A DNA stretch of 64,000 nucleotides. It comes from UBA4636 sp045534575 (GTDB lineage Bacteria; Bacillota; Clostridia; Christensenellales; Borkfalkiaceae). Shown piece by piece: positions 15,289-22,937 of this stretch. Location of the stretch: NCBI GenBank assembly GCA_045534575.1, contig JAZSJZ010000004.1:186001-250000 (forward strand). The letters run 5' to 3'. The stretch's first letter is position 1. Each line of letters opens with the position of its first letter. A program made the position numbers and the translations under genes. The notes below the pieces were generated by a model. The model was given only the letters and a program-made list of their open reading frames with translations, did not search any database and had not been told where the DNA came from.

Positions 15289-16542
15289 ATGGCTGATTAC
15301 GTTATTAATGGTGGAAAAAGGTTAGAAGGCGAAATAAACGTTCAAAAAGCAAAAAATTCTGTGCTTGCGCTAATCTCGGCGAGTATTTTATTAAGCGGTG
15401 AAACGCTCATTAAAGATTGCCCAAGGATTAGCGACGTTTTTATTATGCTAAAAATTTTAAGACGAATCGGCGCAAAGACCTATTTTTGCGGAACTGATTT
15501 ATATATCGATACTAAAGATATTTTTTCAACACGGCTTCCAGAAAAATTATCTAGCGAGGTGAGAGCGTCGCTTTTTTTGGTTGGGCCACTTCTTGCTAGG
15601 TTTAGGCAAGCCACCATTTATCGAGCGGGTGGATGCAATATTGGCGAGAGGCCTATCGATATTCATTTAGACGGATTAAAACGGCTTGGCGCTGACGTTG
15701 AAGAGGGTGAAAACAAACTCAAATTCCACGCAAAAAGGGTGGTCGGGGCGGAAATAAAATTGAAATATCCGTCAGTAGGCGCAACCGAAAATTTGATGAT
15801 GGCATCTATCTTTTGCGACGGAGTTACAATCTTAAAAAACTGCGCCAAAGAGCCCGAAATTTGCGACCTTCAAGATTTTTTAAATCTTGCGGGTGCAAAA
15901 ATTAAAGGCGCTGGAACTTCAACGATTAAGATTGAAGGCGTTAAAAGTTTATCGTCTGGCGTGTGCTTTAAACCTATGTTTGATAGGATAGAAGCAGGCA
16001 CTTTTTTGCTAAGTGCACTATCGTGCGGTGGCGAGATTAACTTAAAAGGCGTAAAAAGCAAAAATGTTTTTGCTTTACTGCAAAAAATTCAAAATAATGC
16101 TTGCAAAATATACATAAACAATGATAATATATATATAAAGGCAAATAATCGCCATAAAGGGTTTGGCAACGTTGTAACTGCGCCATACCCACGCTTCCCA
16201 ACCGATTTGCAACCGCAAATAACCGCGTGCGCGTGCGTAGGCGAAGGAAGAACCTTCATAACCGAAACGGTTTTTGATTGTAGGTTTTCTTACGCAAAAG
16301 AACTAAAAAAAATGGGCGCAAACATAAAAATTGGCGATTGCCGATTAGAAATTCAAGGCGGTTTTTTATTCGGCGCAGAAGTTGAAGCAAAAGATTTAAG
16401 AGGCGGGGCTGCCTTAGTTATTGCAGGGCTGTCCGCTCAAGGCAAAACGATTGTATCTAACGTTGAGCATATCGAAAGAGGCTATCAAGACTTTTTAGAA
16501 AAATTAAGTTCCTTAGGCGCAGATATTAAAAGACGGCAATAA
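15289..16542 (+). CDS. murA: UDP-GlcNAc 1-carboxyvinyltransferase MurA
   Basis: MurA catalyses the first committed step of peptidoglycan synthesis, transferring enolpyruvate from PEP to UDP-GlcNAc. The protein has 417 residues, the usual length. KAKNSVL near residue 20 is the conserved K-N substrate pair. The flexible loop AGGCNIGERPID holds the catalytic cysteine (C116), the residue modified by fosfomycin, so sensitivity is expected. DGVTIL and GAALVIAGLSAQG are other family segments. The ATG lies two bases after the T-tract of a hairpin, with no free Shine-Dalgarno. Translation may therefore depend on unfolding of that hairpin. Having murA between ftsW and ftsQ is seen in several Firmicutes. 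Confidence 0.95.
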   Translation: MADYVINGGKRLEGEINVQKAKNSVLALISASILLSGETLIKDCPRISDVFIMLKILRRIGAKTYFCGTDLYIDTKDIFSTRLPEKLSSEVRASLFLVGPLLARFRQATIYRAGGCNIGERPIDIHLDGLKRLGADVEEGENKLKFHAKRVVGAEIKLKYPSVGATENLMMASIFCDGVTILKNCAKEPEICDLQDFLNLAGAKIKGAGTSTIKIEGVKSLSSGVCFKPMFDRIEAGTFLLSALSCGGEINLKGVKSKNVFALLQKIQNNACKIYINNDNIYIKANNRHKGFGNVVTAPYPRFPTDLQPQITACACVGEGRTFITETVFDCRFSYAKELKKMGANIKIGDCRLEIQGGFLFGAEVEAKDLRGGAALVIAGLSAQGKTIVSNVEHIERGYQDFLEKLSSLGADIKRRQ

Positions 16543-16607
16543 AAATTTTAAGATTGCTAAATTTAAACGAAAAACACAACTTTTATAAAAAGTTGAACGG
16601 TTGAACT

Positions 16608-17378
16608 ATGAAAAACAAAAGATTAGTAATAACTTTATTATCGCTTATTTTCGTCGCAGTTGTTGCGCTGTTTTTCACTGCGCTATATTCCGTTAAAGAC
16701 GTGCACTGCGAATATTCCGTTTACGATAGTAGCGACGTTGAAAAGGCAGAAGAAATTTTGCAATCGTTCAAAGGCAAAAATCTTATTTTCTTAAATGAAA
16801 ACGAAGTTAAAAACGCTATTTTAGAAAACACTTCGCTAAAGGTTGAAAAGGTTGAAAAGGTTTTTCCTAACAAAATCGAAGTAAAATTAACTTCTAGGCA
16901 AGAGCGTTTTGCAGTGTTATCGCCAAGCGGAAATTATTATGTGTTAGATGAAGATTTCACCGTTGTTGCAATAAGGGGCGATATTTCAAATTCGGCAGAC
17001 GAACTTAATAACATCGTTGTTGATTTTCAAGTTGAAAACAAGCCTGTTTTAGAGTTAAAGCAAACTATCGATACCGTAAACGATTTAAGGTATAAGGCGC
17101 TAAGAACTTGCGTTGAGCCGTTCGAAAGCCCAAGGGACGTTATTGAGTCTATCACGCTTTACGAAACTGAAGAGGCTGGTAATTTTAGAGTTTTTATAAA
17201 GTTAAGAGAAGGCGTAACTATCGTCGTTTACAAAGCCTTAACGAGCACTGAAAATAAAATTTTAGCGGGGCTAGCAAAATACGCCACGCTCGCCGATAAG
17301 GACAAGCTCATCGGCGAAATCGTTTGTTATCAAGAAGATAGCGGAAAAATTAAAGCCGTTTACACTAATGAAAATTAG
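16608..17378 (+). CDS. ftsQ: division protein FtsQ/DivIB
   Basis: A 256-residue bitopic membrane protein with a short cytoplasmic KNKR start, one transmembrane segment (about 5-27) and an extracellular POTRA domain. VKDVHCEYSVYDSSDV to VFPNKIEVKL and the following YYVLDED stretch match the FtsQ/DivIB layout. It scaffolds FtsL and DivIC at the septum. The gene order murA-ftsQ-ftsA-ftsZ supports the call. The start has no convincing ribosome binding site. A small inverted repeat (CAACTTTT-ATA-AAAAGTTG) lies about 10-30 bases upstream. The C-terminal tail beyond residue 200 is moderately charged and not otherwise recognisable. Confidence 0.88.
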   Translation: MKNKRLVITLLSLIFVAVVALFFTALYSVKDVHCEYSVYDSSDVEKAEEILQSFKGKNLIFLNENEVKNAILENTSLKVEKVEKVFPNKIEVKLTSRQERFAVLSPSGNYYVLDEDFTVVAIRGDISNSADELNNIVVDFQVENKPVLELKQTIDTVNDLRYKALRTCVEPFESPRDVIESITLYETEEAGNFRVFIKLREGVTIVVYKALTSTENKILAGLAKYATLADKDKLIGEIVCYQEDSGKIKAVYTNEN

Positions 17379-17406
17379 TAAACACACTAAAGAATAAGGA
17401 GAAATT

Positions 17407-18525
17407 ATGCTTAAAGATACGGTAGCCGTAATTGATATAGGCTCGTCGAAACTAACGGCGATAATAGGTGAAAACGGGGTGAATAAAAACTTTGTTATTC
17501 GTGCAATCAGCGAACAGCCACTAAATGCTATTTTTGACGGCGAGATTATTGATTATAACGCGTTGACTAGGGCTTTAATTAATGCACTAGATAGCGTTTG
17601 CCAAACGGCAAGAGTAAAAATTTCACAAGTTTACGTTGGCGTAGGCGGGGAATTTTTAGAAGTTGTTAGGCGTCAGCACGAAATTTCTCTGCCAAGAAAA
17701 AGGCGCATAAACTCTAAGATTTTAAGCGATTATTATCAATCTGCTATTGCTAATATTAGCGTTGCTAACTTTAAGGTTATCGACCAAAGCGCGACTATGT
17801 TTTTTGTGGATGGAAATATGCGTGTTGAAAACCCTATCGGGCAGGTAACCCAAAACTTAAAGGGCTACGTTTGTGCTTTTTTAGCCAAGCAAGATTTTGT
17901 AACTAAAGTTGAAGCCGTTTTAAAAAGTAGAGGCGTGAAAACTGTAATTTTTGTGCCAATTCCGCTTGCCGAAGCAAAATTTCTTTTTTCAAAAGAAGAG
18001 CGCTTTGCTTACGTTTTGCTTCTTGACGTTGGGTTTATGACTTCGTCTTTTTCAATTATCCACGGCGGTGGTGTGATTTATAATAAAGCATTTCCTGTAG
18101 GTGGCGGTTTTATTTCGGGCTACTTTGCCGAAAGATTGAACGTTGACGGCGAAATTGCCGAGCGCATTAAGAGAAAACTCAATCTTTATTTGCCCGCCGA
18201 ATACGAAAGCGTTTACGAAGTAACTTACGGCGATGAAGTTTTTAGTTTTTCGCAAAAAACTTGTAATGACATAGCAAAAAGCGTTCTCACCGAAATTGCC
18301 GAACACGTGGACAAGGCTATCGCAACAAGCCATGCAAACATACCAAACGATTGCGTAATTTCATTGACGGGTGGCGGTGTTTCGTTTATTCGTGGCGCAA
18401 AGGAATTTTTGTTTAGCCAAATCGAAATGCCCGTTGAACTTGTTAGCCCTAACGTCATTTATATGTCCAAGCCAGACGAGAGTTCTAAACTTTCGCTTTT
18501 AAACTACGCTCTTAACGAAAAGTAA
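17407..18525 (+). CDS. ftsA: division ATPase FtsA (short, no obvious membrane-targeting tail)
   Basis: FtsA is the actin-like protein that tethers FtsZ to the membrane. The 372-residue product has the actin-fold signatures DIGSSKLTAIIGE at the N-terminus, VYVGVGGEFLEVV (subdomain 1C), LLLDVGFMTSSFSII, and ISLTGGGVSFIRGAKEF near the end. Most FtsA proteins are about 400-440 residues and end in a linker plus an amphipathic membrane-binding helix. This one stops at LSLLNYALNEK, almost immediately after the folded core, so such a helix is not visible. The ribosome binding site AAGGAG is excellent. How it would reach the membrane is unclear, which makes the unusual FtsZ encoded downstream more interesting. 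Confidence 0.93.
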   Translation: MLKDTVAVIDIGSSKLTAIIGENGVNKNFVIRAISEQPLNAIFDGEIIDYNALTRALINALDSVCQTARVKISQVYVGVGGEFLEVVRRQHEISLPRKRRINSKILSDYYQSAIANISVANFKVIDQSATMFFVDGNMRVENPIGQVTQNLKGYVCAFLAKQDFVTKVEAVLKSRGVKTVIFVPIPLAEAKFLFSKEERFAYVLLLDVGFMTSSFSIIHGGGVIYNKAFPVGGGFISGYFAERLNVDGEIAERIKRKLNLYLPAEYESVYEVTYGDEVFSFSQKTCNDIAKSVLTEIAEHVDKAIATSHANIPNDCVISLTGGGVSFIRGAKEFLFSQIEMPVELVSPNVIYMSKPDESSKLSLLNYALNEK

Positions 18526-18584
18526 AATCACTAAAATTAAAGCGAAAACATTTAACATAGAAAACGAGGAGAATTAAGCCTAAA

Positions 18585-20846
18585 ATGGGTAAATCTAAAT
18601 TTTCAAAACGCAAAATTCGTCCGTCAATTCACGGCGAAAAAACGATAAGTCTTGCCGTTACTTTAGACCAAACGGCTCAAAATAAAATTTTAAGCGAAGA
18701 AATTGAAGAAATAGAGGAAATTGAACAAACTCAAGAAGAAACTTTTGAAATTGAACAAGTTCAAGAACAAAGTTTTGAAGAGGTTCAAGAATTGGAAGAG
18801 ATTTCTCAAATTCCCGCTAGCGATACTTCTCACTACTATAGCCCTGAAGATGATGAAGACGACGAAGGCGAAGAACAACTTGAGCAACCCGAAGAAGATA
18901 TAAGTTCAAGATACTATTCTCAAGCCGATACCGAAAACTATGATAACGACGACAATTTTGACGCCACTCAAGAAGAAGTAGAAGAAGTAGGCCAAGCAGA
19001 AGAAGTATTTGAAGAAGAAACTCTTGAAGAAGAACAAGCGGTGGAAGACGCTCAAGAAGTTTTTGAGGAAACTTTTGACGGCGAACAAGCCCAAGTAGAA
19101 AAACATATCGGTGAAGAAATTATCGACGATAACGACGTTTTTGCCGAAGATTATAGCGAGATAGATGCTGAAACTGAAGAGCAAATTGAAGATAAAGAGC
19201 CTGAAGAAGAAGAGATTGTTTTAACCGATGAAGATAAGGCTGAAGTTGAAGAAGTTGTTGAAGAGCATTTAACGCATCTTGCCTTAGTTGAGGCAGAAAA
19301 AGAGGCTCAAACACAAGCCGAAGAAGAACTTGAGACTGAAATCGAAATTGAAGAACCTAGTCAATATTACGCTGAAGTAGAACATAGTTTTGATAGCCAA
19401 GACGACATTGTTGAAGGCCAAATAACGTTAGAGGAAGCGGGCGAAGTCTGCTCCAATTTGCCTGATGGTGAAATTGAAGAAACTTTCTTCACTAAAAAAC
19501 CTATCTACGTTGTTGAAGAAGAAATCGAAGAGCCAATCGAAGAAGTTCAAGAAAAAATAGAAGAAAAAATTCAAACTCAAGTAGCCCAAACTGAAGAGAA
19601 AGTGGCTAGCAAAGAGGACATAAGGAGAAAATATATGGTTAAAGAAGGTGCAGGTTTAAATATTGCAAAAATTATGGTCATCGGTGTTGGCGGTGGCGGT
19701 AACAACGCTGTTAACAGAATGATTGAAATGGGAGTTGAAAACGCTAAGTTCGTTGCTATAAATACCGATAAGCAAATTCTTCTCGTTTCAAAATGCAACG
19801 AAGAAGATAGATATCAAATTGGTGAGAATGCAACCAAAGGTTTAGGTGCAGGTGCAGACCCTGAAGTTGGTGAAAAGGCAGCGGAAGAGAGCCGTGAACT
19901 TATCGAATCTATAGTTGATGGTATGGACCTTGTTTTTATCACTGCTGGCATGGGTGGCGGAACGGGAACGGGCGCAGCTCCTGTTATTGCAAAAATCGCT
20001 AGAGAAAAGGGCTGTTTAACTATTGCCGTTGTAACCAAGCCTTTCTATTTTGAAGCAAAAAAGCGTGCTAAGAACGCTGAAAAGGGTATAGAAAACCTTA
20101 AAAAATACGTTGATACTATCATCATAATTCCTAACGATAGGTTGATTGAGGCAATGCCACCTGAAACGTCTTTCCAAGACGCTTTAGCATACGCTGACGA
20201 TACTCTTCGCCAAGGTGTTTGCGGTATTGCCGACCTTATTTCAACGCCATCACTTATCAATCTTGACTTTGCTGACCTTAGAACTATTATCAAGAGCAAA
20301 GGCCTAGCACATATGGGCATTGGTCGTTCAAAAGGCGAAAATCGCGTTATTGACGCCGTTCAAAAAGCAATTTCGAGCCCACTATTAGAAACTTCTATCG
20401 AGGGTGCAAGAGGCGTTATACTAAACGTAACGGGCGGTAAAGATTTAACTCTTCGTCAAGTTGCCGATGCCGCTAAACAAGTTCAAGACGTTATTGACCC
20501 TAGCGCAGAAGTTATTTTTGGCGCAAACATCAACGAAAAGTTGCAAGAAGAAATCATTATCACCTTAATTGCAACCGGCTTTGATAGCCCTGCTGTTCTA
20601 GACGAAGAAACCGAACAAGCAACGCAAGTTTATAAGCAAATGTTTGCTCGTCCTCAAACGGCGGAAGTTAACCCAAGCCAAGGCGCTTTTGTTGAGCCAA
20701 CTCCTGTAGTTGAACAGCCTATTCAACCTCAACAACCTCAACAACCTCAACAAGCACCGCAACAAGAATTTGTTTCGCAACCTTTTGCGGAAGAGAAGCC
20801 AAAGAAAGAACTTCCTTCATTTATGAAGCGTTTATTCAAAAAATAA
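18585..20846 (+). CDS. ftsZ: FtsZ with a 350-residue acidic N-terminal extension
   Basis: The frame is open for 753 codons. Residues 351-753 are a complete tubulin-like FtsZ: GVGGGGNNAVNRM, the GTP signature GGGTGTGAAP, NLDFADL for the T7 region, then a Gln/Pro-rich linker and the C-terminal peptide KELPSFMKRLFKK that binds FtsA and other partners. Residues 1-350 are not FtsZ. They start basic (KSKFSKRKIRP) and then become strongly Glu/Asp/Gln-rich, with three YYS/YYA motifs near residues 84, 110 and 261. An internal AAGGAG and ATG at residue 351 would make a normal-length FtsZ. The upstream ATG 18585 has its GAGGAG 13 bases away, which is suboptimal. The extended form, the short form or both may be made. 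The FtsZ identity is certain; the status of the extension is inferred. Confidence 0.93.
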   Translation: MGKSKFSKRKIRPSIHGEKTISLAVTLDQTAQNKILSEEIEEIEEIEQTQEETFEIEQVQEQSFEEVQELEEISQIPASDTSHYYSPEDDEDDEGEEQLEQPEEDISSRYYSQADTENYDNDDNFDATQEEVEEVGQAEEVFEEETLEEEQAVEDAQEVFEETFDGEQAQVEKHIGEEIIDDNDVFAEDYSEIDAETEEQIEDKEPEEEEIVLTDEDKAEVEEVVEEHLTHLALVEAEKEAQTQAEEELETEIEIEEPSQYYAEVEHSFDSQDDIVEGQITLEEAGEVCSNLPDGEIEETFFTKKPIYVVEEEIEEPIEEVQEKIEEKIQTQVAQTEEKVASKEDIRRKYMVKEGAGLNIAKIMVIGVGGGGNNAVNRMIEMGVENAKFVAINTDKQILLVSKCNEEDRYQIGENATKGLGAGADPEVGEKAAEESRELIESIVDGMDLVFITAGMGGGTGTGAAPVIAKIAREKGCLTIAVVTKPFYFEAKKRAKNAEKGIENLKKYVDTIIIIPNDRLIEAMPPETSFQDALAYADDTLRQGVCGIADLISTPSLINLDFADLRTIIKSKGLAHMGIGRSKGENRVIDAVQKAISSPLLETSIEGARGVILNVTGGKDLTLRQVADAAKQVQDVIDPSAEVIFGANINEKLQEEIIITLIATGFDSPAVLDEETEQATQVYKQMFARPQTAEVNPSQGAFVEPTPVVEQPIQPQQPQQPQQAPQQEFVSQPFAEEKPKKELPSFMKRLFKK
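19622..19637 (+). promoter_or_regulatory. internal Shine-Dalgarno and ATG for canonical FtsZ
   Basis: AAGGAG (19622-19627), 7 bases, ATG (19635-19637), in frame with the long reading frame. The peptide from this ATG begins MVKEGAGLNIAKIMVIGVGG, exactly where normal FtsZ proteins begin. This site is better spaced than that of the upstream start. Confidence 0.7.
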
Positions 20847-20874
20847 AAAAGTTTAAAATTTAAGTAAAAAAATA

Positions 20875-20926
20875 ACACTCACTAACTAAATTCGCAAAAT
20901 CAGCGTTTTTGTAGTGAGTGTTTTTT
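20875..20926. terminator. bidirectional terminator between ftsZ and typA
   Basis: ACACTCACTA (20875-20884) pairs with TAGTGAGTGT (20912-20921) over a 27-base loop, with TTTTTT on the plus side. An A-rich tract at 20865-20872 gives a T-tract for the minus-strand typA transcript. Confidence 0.75.
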
Positions 20927-20936
20927 ATTGTTTAGT

Positions 20937-22757
20937 TTATTTATGATTTCTAGACCACTCTTTCATTCTAAGTTCTCTAGATAGAATTTTCTTCCTAAGC
21001 CTAATGCTCTTTGGGGTTAATTCAACGAGTTCGTCGTCAGCGATAAATTCCATGCATTGCTCTAAACTTAAAATAGTTGGAGGAATAAGTTTTAACGCCT
21101 CGTCAGACCCGCTTGCACGGTTGTTGGTTAAGTGCTTTTGCTTGCACACGTTAACAACTAAATCGTCTTCACGAGAGTTTTCGCCAACGATCATACCTTC
21201 ATAAACGCTAAGCCCCGCGGAAACGAAGAGGGTGCAACGCTCTTGAGCGTTATAAAGCCCGTATTGCGTGGTAACGCCGTTTTCAAAAACTACCAAACTT
21301 CCACGAGTTCTTTCGGCAATATCACCTTTATATTCTTCATAGCCCGAGAAAACGTGGCTCATAACGCCAAAGCCTTTAGTGTCGGTCAACATTTCGCTTC
21401 TGTAACCTATCAAGCAACGAGAAGGAATTTTGAACTCTAGTTTAGTTTCTCCGCTAGGGTTAAGGCTCATATTCACAAGTTCACCTTTTCTTGCGCCGAT
21501 TTTGTTCATAATAGCGCCAACGAACTCTTCGGGAACTTCAATAACCAAATCTTCCATAGGCTCGTGGCATCTGCCGTTAATTTCTTTAAAAATAACTTTA
21601 GGCCTAGAAACTTGGAATTCATAGCCTTCACGGCGCATATTCTCTATCAAGATAGATAAATGCAGTTCGCCACGGCCGTAAACCTTATAGGTATCAGCCG
21701 TTTCTGTTTCTTCAACACGCATTGAAACGTTTGTTTCAACCTCTTTAAAAAGCCTTGCACGAAGGTGGCGTGAAGTTACGAACTTGCCTTCTTTTCCAGC
21801 AAAAGGCGAGTTGTTTACCATAAACATCATTGACATTGTCGGCTCGTCAATCGCAACGAAAGGAAGCGGGTCAACGTGCCCAACGTCGCAAACGGTTTCG
21901 CCAATGTTGATTTTCTCACTGCCGTTAATGGCAACGATATCACCCATTTTGCCTTCAAGCGTTTCTGCTCTTTTTAGCCCGTCGAAGTGGTAAAGCCTTG
22001 CAACCTTTTCTTGAACGCAAGTTCCGTCTGCTCGGCAAATAACAACTTGTTGGTTTTGTTTAATTTTACCACGAATAATTTTACCAACGCCAATTCTTCC
22101 AACGTATTCGTCGTAGTCAATGTTACAAATCATAAGTTGAAGAGGCTCGTCCATCTCGCCAACGGGGGCGGGAATTTCTTCAATAATCGTATCAAAAATA
22201 GGCGTAATATCAACTTTTTCGTCGTTTAAATCACGAACAGCCCAGCCTTGCTTTGCCGAAGCGTAAATTGTTTTAAAATCAAGTTGGTCGTCGTTTGCGC
22301 CAAGGTCAAGGAAAAGGTCGATAATTCCGTCGAGCGTTTTGTCAACGTCGCCACCCTTATCGATTTTGTTAACGACAACTATAGGTTTCTTGTTAAGGTT
22401 TAACGCCTTTTTGAGAACGAAACGGGTTTGTGGCATACACCCTTCAACCGCATCAACGAGAAGTAAAACGCCATCTACCATAGATAAAATTCGTTCAACC
22501 TCACCGCCAAAATCGGCGTGCCCGGGCGTATCGATAATATTAATTTTCGTTCCGTTATACATAACTGAAGTGTTTTTAGAAAGAATAGTAATACCTCTTT
22601 CTCTTTCCAAATCACCGCTATCCATAACTCTCTCGGCAACAACTTCGTTGCTTCTAAAAATATTGCTTTGCTTTAGAAGTTGGTCAACGAGCGTGGTTTT
22701 GCCGTGGTCAACGTGGGCGATAATTGCTATGTTTCTAACGTCATCTCTTTTTTGCAT
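20937..22757 (-). CDS. typA: translational GTPase TypA/BipA
   Basis: A ribosome-binding GTPase of the EF-G family, involved in 50S assembly and stress adaptation. It has 606 residues, the usual length. HVDHGKTTLVDQLL near residue 17 is the P-loop, RERGIT the switch I region, DTPGHADFGGEVER the G3 motif, and VNKIDK the G4 motif. The rest has the domain II, III, V and BipA-specific C-terminal layout. It is transcribed towards ftsZ. The start has AGAGGT about 8 bases upstream and a consensus promoter. Confidence 0.97.
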   Translation of the reverse strand: MQKRDDVRNIAIIAHVDHGKTTLVDQLLKQSNIFRSNEVVAERVMDSGDLERERGITILSKNTSVMYNGTKINIIDTPGHADFGGEVERILSMVDGVLLLVDAVEGCMPQTRFVLKKALNLNKKPIVVVNKIDKGGDVDKTLDGIIDLFLDLGANDDQLDFKTIYASAKQGWAVRDLNDEKVDITPIFDTIIEEIPAPVGEMDEPLQLMICNIDYDEYVGRIGVGKIIRGKIKQNQQVVICRADGTCVQEKVARLYHFDGLKRAETLEGKMGDIVAINGSEKINIGETVCDVGHVDPLPFVAIDEPTMSMMFMVNNSPFAGKEGKFVTSRHLRARLFKEVETNVSMRVEETETADTYKVYGRGELHLSILIENMRREGYEFQVSRPKVIFKEINGRCHEPMEDLVIEVPEEFVGAIMNKIGARKGELVNMSLNPSGETKLEFKIPSRCLIGYRSEMLTDTKGFGVMSHVFSGYEEYKGDIAERTRGSLVVFENGVTTQYGLYNAQERCTLFVSAGLSVYEGMIVGENSREDDLVVNVCKQKHLTNNRASGSDEALKLIPPTILSLEQCMEFIADDELVELTPKSIRLRKKILSRELRMKEWSRNHK

Positions 22758-22783
22758 AATGTTTACCTCTTTAAAACTTTCTT

Positions 22784-22812
22784 ATTATAAAATTTTATTA
22801 AAATTTTGTCAA
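22784..22812 (-). promoter_or_regulatory. consensus promoter of typA
   Basis: Read on the minus strand: TTGACA (22812-22807), 17 bases, TATAAT (22789-22784). The typA ATG lies 26 bases downstream with its own ribosome binding site, so this mRNA has a normal leader. Confidence 0.85.
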
Positions 22813-22902
22813 ACACTTATGCAAGATTTTGTTTTTTAATATAGGAATATATTAAAATTTGGTTAATTTTTGGGTGTTTGCCCTAAAAAAAGCGTATTTA
22901 TA

Positions 22903-22931
22903 TAGACAAGAACGAAAACCTATGATAAAAT
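22903..22931 (+). promoter_or_regulatory. promoter of ABC transporter gene, apparently leaderless
   Basis: TAGACA (22903-22908), 17 bases, TAAAAT (22926-22931), then 6 bases to ATG 22938. No ribosome binding site is visible. Confidence 0.65.
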
Positions 22932-22937
22932 ATTGCT

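Noticed and set aside
22339..22839. 166-residue plus-strand frame opposite the typA 5' end
   Set aside because: It is a shadow of the highly conserved typA GTPase domain and runs through the typA promoter.
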